A stretch of 40,035 nt of DNA, taken from NCBI GenBank assembly GCA_035319185.1, contig DATHDF010000061.1:1-40035 (forward strand), written 5' to 3'. The stretch comes from Fen-1308 sp035319185. Lineage in GTDB: Bacteria; Nitrospirota; Thermodesulfovibrionia; Thermodesulfovibrionales; Dissulfurispiraceae. The notes beneath the pieces were generated by a model that was not told where the DNA came from, did not search any database, and saw nothing but the letters and a program-made list of their open reading frames with translations. Shown piece after piece: positions 1 to 7,628 of the stretch. Made by a program: the position numbers and the translations under genes. Numbering within the stretch: position 1 is the first letter of the stretch; each line of letters opens with the position of its first letter.

Positions 1-414
1 GCCGTCCAGCCAGGCCTCGACAGAGTGTGCGTATCCGGCCCTGTGGAGCTCAATGTAAGCCGATTCCATATCTCCTGTAATCCACGTTCCGTCTTCATTG
101 CTGCGGCGTATGCCGGCACATCCCTCTATGACCCGCTCAAAGGCATTATCCATGGTAATTGTAAACAAGCCTCTTTTGATGGTCTGTCTGAGGCTGCGGC
201 TAATCCTAAGTTCGTGCGGAAACAGAACAAGACGCGGATCAGGAGACCACCAGAGCATCGGGTAATCATCTCCATACCACGGGAATATGCCCATCGAATA
301 CGCCAGAACAAGCCGTTCGACGCTCAGATCGCCGCCTACCGCAAGCAGGCCGTCGTCCTCGGCGAGTTCAGGAGGCGGGAAGATAAGGTCGTCGGTCAGG
401 CGAAAGACAGGCAC
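1..414 (-). CDS. aat: Leucyl/phenylalanyl-tRNA--protein transferase, N-terminal 138 codons (runs off the window)
   Basis: This enzyme adds Leu or Phe from charged tRNA to N-terminal Lys/Arg of proteins, creating the N-degron that ClpS hands to ClpAP. The visible frame begins MPVFRLTDDLIFPPPEL and continues through GGDLSVERL, YSMGIFPWYGDDYP, WWSPDPRLVLFP and WITGDMESAY, all typical of the Aat N-terminal half. The start is a GTG (414-412) that shares one base with the clpA stop (TAGTG), so translation is probably coupled. There is no ATG near this point, and the family normally starts with this MPVF-type sequence. The 3' part lies outside the window. The position directly after clpS-clpA fits its role. 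Confidence 0.93.
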   Translation of the reverse strand, partial: MPVFRLTDDLIFPPPELAEDDGLLAVGGDLSVERLVLAYSMGIFPWYGDDYPMLWWSPDPRLVLFPHELRISRSLRQTIKRGLFTITMDNAFERVIEGCAGIRRSNEDGTWITGDMESAYIELHRAGYAHSVEAWLDG

Positions 415-2693
415 TATGAGTACAGAAAGTCCAGACGCCCTTCCTTGAGCCCGATACCGACAGTGCCGCCCTTTCTGAGCCTGCCGAACAGCAGCTCTTC
501 AGACAATGCGTCCTTTATCTCTGTCTGCACCAGCCTCGTAAGCGGCCGCGCACCGTACCGGTCGTCGTACCCTTTGTCAGCCAGCCAATCCCGGGCCTCG
601 TCGGCAAGAACGACTTTTACCTTCTTCTGCAAAAGCTGCCGGCCCAGCTCGTCGATGAATTTGTCGACGACCCTTTTCATAATTGACTTGTTGAGCGAAT
701 TGAAGGTAATAATGGCGTCCAGCCTGTTCCTGAATTCAGGGTTGAAGAGTTTCGTGATCGCCTCTCCGCTCTTTGCCCGGGCATCGCCTCCCCTGTCTCC
801 GAATCCGATCGATCCTTTGTCCATGTCCTTTGCGCCGGCGTTGGAAGTCATGATCAGAATGACGTTGCGGAAATCCGCCTTCTTGCCGTTGTTGTCGGTG
901 AGGGTGGCATAGTCCATCACCTGCAGAAGGATACTGAAAATATCCGGGTGGGCCTTCTCGATCTCGTCCATTAACAGCACCGAATAAGGATGTTTTCGTA
1001 TGGCGTCCGTAAGCAGGCCGCCCTGATCGAAACCGACATAGCCCGGAGGTGCACCGATCAGTCTCGCAACGGCATGCTTCTCCATATACTCGCTCATATC
1101 AAAACGGGTGAATGCAACCCCCAGGACAGCAGCCATCTGTTTTGAAACCTCGGTCTTTCCGACGCCGGTCGGACCGGTGAAAAGGAATGAGCCTATCGGT
1201 CTTTCGGGAGAGCCCAAACCGGCGCGCGACCGTTTTATAGCGGACACCAGCGAGTGAATGGCGCTGTCCTGGCCGAATACTGCAAGTTTCAACTCGTCTT
1301 CCAGATGCCGCAATTTTTCGGTATCGGATGCCGAGATATTTCTTGGCGGCACCTTGGCAATGCCCGCTACGATGCCCTCAATGTCTCGTACTCCTACAAC
1401 CGTTCGGGCCTTTTCTCGTTCGACCAGTTTGAGCGTCGCACCCGCTTCATCTATCACATCAATGGCTTTGTCGGGCAAATATTTGTCGCTTATATGTTTC
1501 GCAGAAAGCTCCGCCGCAACCTTGATTGCGCCATCAGAGTACGACACGCCGTGGTACTCTTCATAATAGGGGCGCAGCCCTTTCAGGATTTCGATAGTCT
1601 CGTCGATAGTAGGCTCATTGATCTCGATCTTCTGGAAGCGCCGCGAAAGCGCCCTGTCCTTTTCGAAATGGTTTTTGTACTCTTCGTAAGTGCTGGCCCC
1701 AATACAACGAAGCCTGCCTGAATTGAGCACGGGCTTCAGGATATTGGACGCATCCATCGAACCGCCGCTCGTAGCCCCGGCCCCCACAATCGTATGTATT
1801 TCGTCGATGAAGAGTATCGCTCCGGAGATGTTCTCCAACTCCTTGATGGTTGATTTAAGGCGCGCCTCGAAATCGCCCCGGTACTTGGTTCCGGCAAGCA
1901 GCGCCCCCATATCAAGCGAGTATATGCTCGATTCCTTCAATGCCGCAGGCACTTCTCCCAGATGTATTTTCAGGGCAAGTCCCTCCACGATTGCAGTCTT
2001 GCCGACACCCGGCTCTCCCACCATCACAATGTTATTTTTCCTGCGCCTGCACAGCACCTGGATGGTCCTTTTGACTTCGGGCAAGCGCCCGACAAGGGGG
2101 TCGATGCCCCCTTCCGCCGCCCGTTCGACAAGATTTACCGTAAACTGCTTCAGCGGGTCTCTGGCATGCTGTTTCTTATGATCAGGCCTCGGCGTTTCCG
2201 ATTCATGCGGACAAACATTTTCCTCGGGCTTCTCGTCTGAAAAATCTCTTTCGTCTCCGGATGCGCCCGGCATACCGTGCGAAACAAACTCCAGCACAGC
2301 CAGTCGTGAAATACCTTCCTTTTCAAGAAAGTAGACGGCATGCGAGTCCTCTTCCAGAAATAAGGCCGCCAGTATATCGCCTGCATCGACCTCATTTTTC
2401 TCTGCAGAGTGAATATGATTGAGCGCCCTTTGGATCACGCGCTGGAAGGCGATAGTCGGCAGCGGATTAACATTGACATTATCCGGCTGAAGCGGCACAT
2501 GTTTGCCGAAAAAATCCTCCAGAGCAGCCTTGAGCCTCAGCACGTTGCCGCCGCACCCGGTTATTATGTCAATGCCGGTTTCATCGTGAATGACTGCAAA
2601 CAGCAGGTGCTCGGCTGTCAGATACTCATGCCGCTTGCTCTTTGCGTCCTTTATTATCGCATCAAGCGTGATGCCCAGTTCTTTATTTATCAT
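414..2693 (-). CDS. clpA: ATP-dependent Clp protease ATP-binding subunit ClpA
   Basis: Hexameric AAA+ unfoldase that feeds substrates to ClpP. The N-domain (about residues 1-140, two Clp repeats) is followed by an acidic linker, AAA module 1 with Walker A GEPGVGKT (about 226-233) and Walker B ILFIDEIH, then AAA module 2 with Walker A GPTGVGKT and Walker B VLLMDEIEKAHPD. The ClpP-docking loop IGF is present (KGSIGFGD), as expected for ClpA rather than ClpB. I chose the ATG at 2693 over an upstream in-frame ATG at 2711: it gives the usual MINKELG start, overlaps the clpS stop as ATGA and follows GGAGAAGG. Length 759 aa is normal. clpP is not in the window. Confidence 0.96.
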   Translation of the reverse strand: MINKELGITLDAIIKDAKSKRHEYLTAEHLLFAVIHDETGIDIITGCGGNVLRLKAALEDFFGKHVPLQPDNVNVNPLPTIAFQRVIQRALNHIHSAEKNEVDAGDILAALFLEEDSHAVYFLEKEGISRLAVLEFVSHGMPGASGDERDFSDEKPEENVCPHESETPRPDHKKQHARDPLKQFTVNLVERAAEGGIDPLVGRLPEVKRTIQVLCRRRKNNIVMVGEPGVGKTAIVEGLALKIHLGEVPAALKESSIYSLDMGALLAGTKYRGDFEARLKSTIKELENISGAILFIDEIHTIVGAGATSGGSMDASNILKPVLNSGRLRCIGASTYEEYKNHFEKDRALSRRFQKIEINEPTIDETIEILKGLRPYYEEYHGVSYSDGAIKVAAELSAKHISDKYLPDKAIDVIDEAGATLKLVEREKARTVVGVRDIEGIVAGIAKVPPRNISASDTEKLRHLEDELKLAVFGQDSAIHSLVSAIKRSRAGLGSPERPIGSFLFTGPTGVGKTEVSKQMAAVLGVAFTRFDMSEYMEKHAVARLIGAPPGYVGFDQGGLLTDAIRKHPYSVLLMDEIEKAHPDIFSILLQVMDYATLTDNNGKKADFRNVILIMTSNAGAKDMDKGSIGFGDRGGDARAKSGEAITKLFNPEFRNRLDAIITFNSLNKSIMKRVVDKFIDELGRQLLQKKVKVVLADEARDWLADKGYDDRYGARPLTRLVQTEIKDALSEELLFGRLRKGGTVGIGLKEGRLDFLYS

Positions 2694-3004
2694 TCCTTCT
2701 CCATTATGCACTTAAGTGGATAGCCGCTTTTTCTCGCGGTGCTGTGGACAGCAGACAGCTTCGTCTCGGCGATTTCGCGCGTAAACACCCCGCATATGCC
2801 CGATCCCTTTTTATGGACACTCAGCATGATCTGAGCCGCCTCTGCCGCCGTTTTATTGAATATCGTCTCCAGGACATGGATAACAAACTCCATCGTTGTG
2901 TAATCGTCGTTCAGGAGAATAACCCGGTACAGGGAGGGCTCTTTCGTCTCAGGCCGTACTTGTTCCCGGACGTGTTCGCCTAATTTTGTCCCGCCGTCAC
3001 CCAT
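2690..3004 (-). CDS. clpS: ATP-dependent Clp protease adaptor ClpS
   Basis: Adaptor that binds N-degron residues (Leu, Phe, Tyr, Trp) and delivers them to ClpA. The core runs from YRVILLNDDYTTMEF through MLSVHKKG to CGVFTREIAETK, and the NDD and VHK segments carry the known binding-pocket Asn, Asp and His. A flexible N-terminal tail of about 28 residues precedes the core, as in the family. The ATG at 3004 is used here; a TTG at 3022 would add six residues and has a slightly better purine stretch upstream, so the exact start is unsure. It overlaps clpA by four bases and follows the FmdB gene by about 30 bases. Confidence 0.95.
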   Translation of the reverse strand: MGDGGTKLGEHVREQVRPETKEPSLYRVILLNDDYTTMEFVIHVLETIFNKTAAEAAQIMLSVHKKGSGICGVFTREIAETKLSAVHSTARKSGYPLKCIMEKE

Positions 3005-3033
3005 GATATCAGTCGTATGCAATCAACTTCATA

Positions 3034-3237
3034 CTATTTGCACGAACTGCAGGAACCGGAGCTGCACCCGGCGCAGCCCGATGAGGTTTGCTTCTCTACA
3101 CCGCTCATTCCGAAAGTCGAGAATTTTTTTACTACTTTATCGGAACTACAGCCCGGGCAGGAGACAGCTGCCGAACCGAAAACCAGTTTCTCGAATTCGA
3201 GGTTACATGCTGAGCATTTATATTCAAAAATAGGCAT
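3034..3237 (-). CDS. FmdB family zinc ribbon protein
   Basis: A 67-residue protein starting MPIFEYKCSACNLEFEK, the hallmark of the FmdB/CxxC_CXXC_SSSS family. Two CxxC pairs (residues 8-11 and about 27-30) would bind one zinc. The C-terminal tail is Ser/Gly-rich with four to five more Cys (GCAGCSSGSCSSCK), seen in many family members. The family is annotated as putative regulatory, but its biochemical role is not established. It is the first gene of the clpS-clpA-aat run, which suggests a link to protein quality control, though this is inference only. Confidence 0.88.
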   Translation of the reverse strand: MPIFEYKCSACNLEFEKLVFGSAAVSCPGCSSDKVVKKFSTFGMSGVEKQTSSGCAGCSSGSCSSCK

Positions 3238-3322
3238 TTAGTTCTCCGTAAGAAGAGTAATCGCAAACCCGTCAGGGAAGCCGTTTCGCAACGTCCCGGC
3301 ACCCCGGCGTATATCTGTTTTA

Positions 3323-3331
3323 ATTATAACA
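3323..3331 (-). promoter_or_regulatory. Extended -10 promoter element for the fmdB-clpS-clpA-aat operon
   Basis: On the minus strand this reads TGTTATAAT, a perfect -10 hexamer with the TGn extension. I see no good -35 element 16-18 bases upstream, which is common for extended -10 promoters. The predicted start point near 3316 lies about 80 bases before the fmdB ATG. Confidence 0.5.
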
Positions 3332-3347
3332 TATGGCTGATTTACGC

Positions 3348-3376
3348 TTGAATTATTGAGTCAAATCATTTATGTT
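3348..3376 (+). promoter_or_regulatory. Candidate promoter of hfq
   Basis: TTGAAT (3348-3353), a 17-base spacer and TATGTT (3371-3376), each 4/6 to the sigma-70 consensus. The predicted start near 3383 would give an hfq leader of about 75 bases. It lies back to back with the minus-strand promoter of the clp operon. Confidence 0.4.
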
Positions 3377-3396
3377 ATAAACAGTTGTGAGCGTTG

Positions 3397-3435
3397 TTTT
3401 TTTCGGAGACGGGGAGCGATCGGTGGCATCGCTTC
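3397..3435 (+). promoter_or_regulatory. hfq leader: T-run followed by a hairpin just before the ribosome binding site
   Basis: A run of seven T (3397-3403) is followed by an inverted repeat: GGAGCGAT (3413-3420), loop of seven bases, ATCGCTTC (3428-3435), eight pairs including one G-U. The hfq Shine-Dalgarno (AGGAGGAG, 3441-3448) begins six bases later. The layout resembles a structured U-rich Hfq target, but any regulatory role is inferred. Confidence 0.4.
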
Positions 3436-3457
3436 GGGAAAGGAGGAGTTGATATCT

Positions 3458-3697
3458 ATGCCGGAGAGTAAGAACCATAATCTTCAGGACCTATTTCTCA
3501 ATCAGCTGCGCAAGGACAGAATACCGGTTGTTGTATTTCTTACAAACGGCGTAAGGCTGAAAGGCGTTATCAAGGGCTTCGATAATTTCGTTGTACTCCT
3601 CAAAGATGCAAACGAGCAGTTGATTTACAAGCATGCCATTTCCACCATCGTCCCCGAAAAAAACCTGGACCTCAGGTCGGAGAGCGGCGACAAATAA
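3458..3697 (+). CDS. hfq: RNA chaperone Hfq
   Basis: Sm-like hexameric RNA chaperone that pairs small RNAs with mRNAs. At 79 residues it holds the whole Sm fold: LQDLFLNQLRKDRIPVVVFL (Sm1 region), NGVRLKGVIKGFDNFVVLL and the Sm2 motif YKHAISTI, which includes the conserved KH. The C-terminal tail is short, unlike the long tail in E. coli. The ATG at 3458 is chosen because MPESKNHNLQD is the usual start and AGGAGGAG (3441-3448) precedes it by nine bases; a longer in-frame extension to 3356 looks non-coding. The next gene follows by five bases. Confidence 0.97.
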   Translation: MPESKNHNLQDLFLNQLRKDRIPVVVFLTNGVRLKGVIKGFDNFVVLLKDANEQLIYKHAISTIVPEKNLDLRSESGDK

Positions 3698-3702
3698 CAG
3701 AT

Positions 3703-4101
3703 ATGGCTGCGCCGAGGAACCCTTTCCCAACTGTCGATATCATAATCGAGCATGGCGGAGGAATTGTACTCATAAAGAGGCGCAACCCTCCTTATGGTTG
3801 GGCCATTCCAGGCGGTTTCGTAGACTACGGCGAGTCTCTCGAACGCGCAGCAGCGAGGGAGGCAAAAGAAGAGACCGGGCTGGACATAGATCTGGTAAAA
3901 CAGTTCCACGCCTATTCTGCGCCGGAGAGGGACCCGAGGTTCCATACGATAAGCGTTGTCTATGTCGCCACGGGCAATGGTGTGCTTAAAGCCGATGACG
4001 ATGCAGCCGAGGCAGCTGTTTTTAACCGGGGAAGTCTGCCGACGGAGCTTGCATTCGACCATCGGGCCATACTAGAAGATTATTTCAGCGGGAGGTATTG
4101 A
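3703..4101 (+). CDS. Nudix hydrolase (ADP-ribose pyrophosphatase-like)
   Basis: A 132-residue Nudix protein. The Nudix box is complete: GGFVDYGESLERAAAREAKEE runs into TGLDI, matching GX5EX7REUXEEXGU and giving the metal-binding REAKEE helix. The segment after it, HAYSAPERDPRFHT, resembles small ADP-ribose pyrophosphatases, but substrate cannot be fixed from the sequence. It starts five bases after hfq and has no clear Shine-Dalgarno of its own, so it is probably read as part of the hfq transcript. It ends two bases before the next gene. Confidence 0.85.
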   Translation: MAAPRNPFPTVDIIIEHGGGIVLIKRRNPPYGWAIPGGFVDYGESLERAAAREAKEETGLDIDLVKQFHAYSAPERDPRFHTISVVYVATGNGVLKADDDAAEAAVFNRGSLPTELAFDHRAILEDYFSGRY

Positions 4102-4103
4102 AG

Positions 4104-4769
4104 ATGCTGCAGTCCATGCGCAGACATGCGCGTTATTTCTATGTGCTGTTCGTGATAGTGATCATCACCTTCATATTCTGGGGCGTCGGCAATGTCGACA
4201 AGTCGACAAGCGTGAGCGTGGCTGAAATAGGCAGGGAGAAGATAAGCGTCGAGGAGTTCTGGAGAACGTACGAAAGGACCCGCGATGCATACCGCGAGAT
4301 GTACAAGGGGCAGAACCTCGATGAAATCGACAAGAAACTGAACCTCAAGAAAACGGTGCTTGACGGGATGATCGAGGAGAGGGTGTTGCTGGCTTCGGCC
4401 AGAGAACTCGGCCTTACTGTCTCGGACGAAGAACTCCAGCAGGCGATAGTCACCGATCCCCGCTTCAGAAGGGACGGGGTATTTCACCGGGAAATTTATG
4501 TGAAGACCCTCGCGCTTAACCGGATGACGCCGGAAATATACGAATCCATGCTGCGGGACCAGATTACCGCAGACAAGCTGAGGCGGATGATAGCGTCGAG
4601 TGTTGACGTCACTTCTGCAGACTTGGCAGGCGCTCCGGATGACCCTGAAAAGTCTGCCATGATCAGGCAGATGGTTCTTTATAACAAACGCAACGCGGCG
4701 ATCCGCTCGTACGTAGAAGCCGCAAAGAAGCAGCTGAACATAAAAATAAACCAGGAAGCGCTCTCTTAA
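4104..4769 (+). CDS. Membrane-anchored SurA N-terminal domain protein, no PPIase domain
   Basis: A 221-residue protein with a short basic N-terminus, one membrane span (about residues 9-28, YVLFVIVIITFIFWGVGNV) and a helical region typical of the SurA/PpiD N-terminal chaperone domain (VSVAEIGREKISVEEFWRTY, then VLDGMIEERVLLASARELGL and VSDEELQQAI). The parvulin-type PPIase domain that follows in SurA and PpiD is absent, so it may act only as a periplasmic chaperone anchored in the inner membrane. The ATG at 4104 is preferred over a TTG at 4098 because GGGAGG (4090-4095) sits at proper distance. It precedes cdaA by 13 bases. Confidence 0.75.
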   Translation: MLQSMRRHARYFYVLFVIVIITFIFWGVGNVDKSTSVSVAEIGREKISVEEFWRTYERTRDAYREMYKGQNLDEIDKKLNLKKTVLDGMIEERVLLASARELGLTVSDEELQQAIVTDPRFRRDGVFHREIYVKTLALNRMTPEIYESMLRDQITADKLRRMIASSVDVTSADLAGAPDDPEKSAMIRQMVLYNKRNAAIRSYVEAAKKQLNIKINQEALS

Positions 4770-4782
4770 CGACGGAGGGATT

Positions 4783-5601
4783 TTGATCGATTTATTGAGA
4801 CAGATCAGATGGCAGGACATAGTCGACATCGTCCTTGTCTCAATAATCCTTTACCGCGTCCTTCTAATCATAAAAGGCACGATTGCCGCAAAAATGATTG
4901 TCGGCCTCGGGTTTTTGCTGGTTGCACTGTTTCTGGCAAAATATCTGCAGCTTTACACCATTGACTGGCTGATCCAGAGTTTCTGGTCGCAGGTGGTCAT
5001 TGTTATGATCGTCCTCTTTCAGCCTGAAATCAGAAGGACCCTCGCGCAGATGGGAGAAGCGCCCCTTCTGCAGAGCTTCACATCGGCAGAAGAACTAAAA
5101 TCCCTTGATGAGATAGTCAAGGCAGCGATAGCTCTTGCCAACAGAAAGATCGGGGCGCTGATAGTAATCGAACGCGAGGTTAACCTTAAAGAATATGTCG
5201 AGATAGGTACACAGCTGGATGCCAAGGTCACCAAAGACCTGCTGCTCAGCATCTTTCATCCTACGTCTCCCATCCATGACGGAGCGATAGTAATCAAGGG
5301 TAACCGAGTGGTTGCCGCCGGCTGCTTTCTGCCAATAAGGCTGGGGACAGGCGTCAGTAAAGCCTTCGGCACAAGACACAGGGCCGGGATAGCCATCACG
5401 GAAGAAACGGATGCGGTAGCCATCGTTGTGTCGGAAGAGACAGGCTTTGTATCAATGGCCATTGACGGCAAGCTGAACTCGCCGCTGGATATGGGCACAC
5501 TGCGAGACGTGCTCACCGAGCTGTTCACCGAACAGAAAAAGGCCAAGCCTTCGCCAAAAAAGACGAAAAACCATCGAAAGAAAAACGGAGACCAGGAATG
5601 A
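4783..5601 (+). CDS. cdaA: Diadenylate cyclase CdaA (c-di-AMP synthase)
   Basis: Makes c-di-AMP from two ATP at the inner membrane. Three membrane spans fill about residues 12-80, followed by the DAC domain with the catalytic DGA (166-168) and RHR (198-200) motifs. The C-terminal tail is rich in Lys and Pro. It starts with TTG at 4783 (AAGGAGGGA-like site GGAGGGA just upstream). The gene order cdaA-cdaR-glmM is the conserved c-di-AMP operon best known from Firmicutes, where CdaR and GlmM bind and control CdaA. The cdaR start overlaps its stop as ATGA. Confidence 0.95.
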   Translation: MIDLLRQIRWQDIVDIVLVSIILYRVLLIIKGTIAAKMIVGLGFLLVALFLAKYLQLYTIDWLIQSFWSQVVIVMIVLFQPEIRRTLAQMGEAPLLQSFTSAEELKSLDEIVKAAIALANRKIGALIVIEREVNLKEYVEIGTQLDAKVTKDLLLSIFHPTSPIHDGAIVIKGNRVVAAGCFLPIRLGTGVSKAFGTRHRAGIAITEETDAVAIVVSEETGFVSMAIDGKLNSPLDMGTLRDVLTELFTEQKKAKPSPKKTKNHRKKNGDQE

Positions 5602-6248
5602 AAATTAAGGAGCTGATCTTCGGCAATCTTGGTCTCAAGATATTATCTGTAACCGTTGCAATGTCGCTCTGGTTCTTTATTACATATAGAGGCCAATCGG
5701 AAACAACTATCGAGGCACAGGTAGAGTTCAAGAACGTGCCGGAAGGATTCGAAATACTGAAACAGAACATAAAGAAGGTGTCGATCAACGTAAGCGGCCA
5801 CGAGAGTGTCCTAAGCTCGCTGAAGACCGCCGGCGCCCGCGTGCTGGTCGACATGTCCAACGGCAAGCTGGGCGAGGCAAGCTACTATTTCGATACAAAC
5901 GATGTAAAGATGCCGGCCAATGTCAAGATATTACGCATAGACCCCACGTATGTAAGGGTTACTCTCGACGAGTCAACCGCCAGGGATGTCGAGGTAAAGC
6001 CCTATATCGTAGGCGAACCTGCCAGGGGCTATGAGATAGGACGGATAGTCTCACATCCTCAAGTTGTGCGGGTTGAAGGCCCGAAGACCGAGATGTCCCG
6101 CCTTTCGGTCCTGCGCACGGACCCTATCGATGTAACCGGTCTTGACGCGGACATTTCGCAAAACGTACGCGTTGACGCCAACGGGCGCAATGTGCGAATC
6201 AAGACGCCCGATGTAATGACAAAGGTCATAATAAGGAGAAAAAAATAA
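5598..6248 (+). CDS. cdaR: YbbR-domain protein CdaR, c-di-AMP synthase regulator
   Basis: A 216-residue protein with one N-terminal membrane span (about residues 14-32, LKILSVTVAMSLWFFITY) and two YbbR-type beta-rich repeats outside the membrane (starting near VEFKNVPEGFEIL and VEVKPYIVGEPARGYEIG). The Firmicutes homologue has more repeats, so this is a short form. The four-base overlap with cdaA and the abutting glmM support a role in tuning CdaA. It ends one base before the glmM ATG. Confidence 0.88.
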   Translation: MKIKELIFGNLGLKILSVTVAMSLWFFITYRGQSETTIEAQVEFKNVPEGFEILKQNIKKVSINVSGHESVLSSLKTAGARVLVDMSNGKLGEASYYFDTNDVKMPANVKILRIDPTYVRVTLDESTARDVEVKPYIVGEPARGYEIGRIVSHPQVVRVEGPKTEMSRLSVLRTDPIDVTGLDADISQNVRVDANGRNVRIKTPDVMTKVIIRRKK

Positions 6249-7604
6249 ATGAAACTGTTCGGCACTGACGGCATACGCGGCAAGGTGAACAGGGCGCCCA
6301 TGACGGCCGAGAACGTCCTGCGGGTAGGCATGGCTGCGGCAGCCGTTTTAAAAGACGATCACGGTCGGCGGCAGATCCTGATCGGCAAGGACACAAGAAT
6401 ATCGGGCTATCTGATCGAGAGCGCCCTGACCTCCGGCATATGCTCCATGGGAATGGACGTAACCCTTGTCGGCCCGATCCCGACCCCGGGCATAGCTTTT
6501 CTTACACGGGCACTCAGGCTGGATGCTGGAGTGGCCATTTCCGCTTCTCACAATCCGTTCGAAGACAATGGCATCAAGATATTCTCGTCTTCCGGCTTCA
6601 AGCTATCAGACGATCTGGAGAAAGAGATAGAGAGGTTAGTTCAGGATGAGTCCTTCCCTTCACGAAAACCGACTGGGGACGGAATAGGCAAAGCCTACCG
6701 ACTTGACGATGCAGCCGGCAGATATATCGAATACGTCAAATCATCCATCCCCAGGGGAATCGATCTGGAAGGGTTGAAGATCGTCATAGACAGCGCAAAC
6801 GGTGCTGCCTACAAGATCACCCCCAAGTTGCTGGGGGAACTCGGCGCAGAGGTGATCTCGATTAATGACGAGCCTGACGGAATCAATATCAATCTGGACT
6901 GCGGATCGCTGCACCTGGATCAGCTGGCGCAGCGGGTAAAAGAAACCGGCTCACATATAGGCATCGCCCACGACGGAGATGCTGACAGGACTCTATTTGT
7001 CAATGAAAAGGGAGACATAGTGGACGGCGATCAGGTCATGGGCATTTGCGCCGCTGAAATGAAACGTGACGGAAAGCTCAAGGGAGACTGTGTTGTTGCC
7101 ACGGTAATGAGCAACCTCGGACTCGAAAAGTACCTGGCAGGCATAGGCATAAAGCTGTTAAGGACGAAGGTGGGTGACCGCTACGTCGTCGAAGAGATGC
7201 TGCGGGGCGGATACAATCTCGGCGGCGAGCAATCCGGGCATATGATATTTTTTGACTACAACACAACAGGAGACGGCCCGATCACGGCTCTGCAGGTGCT
7301 CAGCCTCATGCGCAAGAAGAACCGGCTCCTCTCCGAACTGACAGGTAACATCCACCTTTATCCGCAGGTGCTATCTAATGTGACAATAGCAAAAGGCAAG
7401 AGCTTTAAGGACGTTCCGGATATTTCAAAGGTTATAGATAGCTGCACGACCAAACTTGGAGATAAGGGGAGAGTGCTGGTCCGCCCATCCGGAACCGAGC
7501 CGAAGATCAGGGTAATGGTCGAGAGCGAAGATCACGGCTTGACACAATCGATTGCTGATGAGATCTCGGCTGTAATTCAGAAACATATCGGCATCAAGGC
7601 CTGA
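6249..7604 (+). CDS. glmM: Phosphoglucosamine mutase GlmM
   Basis: Converts glucosamine-6-phosphate to glucosamine-1-phosphate, the route to UDP-GlcNAc for peptidoglycan and lipid A. Of 451 residues, the catalytic serine loop is ISASHNP (Ser100), the magnesium loop DGDADR has Asp242, 244 and 246, the sugar-binding loop is GGEQSGH and the phosphate-binding loop is RPSGTEPKIRV near the C-terminus. All key residues are present and the length is normal. The ATG directly follows the cdaR stop, with AAGGAG about ten bases upstream. In other bacteria GlmM binds and inhibits CdaA, so this operon links cell-wall flux to c-di-AMP. Confidence 0.97.
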   Translation: MKLFGTDGIRGKVNRAPMTAENVLRVGMAAAAVLKDDHGRRQILIGKDTRISGYLIESALTSGICSMGMDVTLVGPIPTPGIAFLTRALRLDAGVAISASHNPFEDNGIKIFSSSGFKLSDDLEKEIERLVQDESFPSRKPTGDGIGKAYRLDDAAGRYIEYVKSSIPRGIDLEGLKIVIDSANGAAYKITPKLLGELGAEVISINDEPDGININLDCGSLHLDQLAQRVKETGSHIGIAHDGDADRTLFVNEKGDIVDGDQVMGICAAEMKRDGKLKGDCVVATVMSNLGLEKYLAGIGIKLLRTKVGDRYVVEEMLRGGYNLGGEQSGHMIFFDYNTTGDGPITALQVLSLMRKKNRLLSELTGNIHLYPQVLSNVTIAKGKSFKDVPDISKVIDSCTTKLGDKGRVLVRPSGTEPKIRVMVESEDHGLTQSIADEISAVIQKHIGIKA

Positions 7605-7628
7605 TCAGCTCGATCCGGCGGGCCAGAG

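Noticed and set aside
25..912. Open frame of 295 codons on the plus strand
   Set aside because: It is antisense to aat and the end of clpA, has low-complexity Ser-rich composition and no Shine-Dalgarno; both opposing genes are clear.
4080..4829. Open frame of 249 codons on the minus strand
   Set aside because: Antisense to the SurA-N gene; no start signals and residue make-up typical of a shadow.
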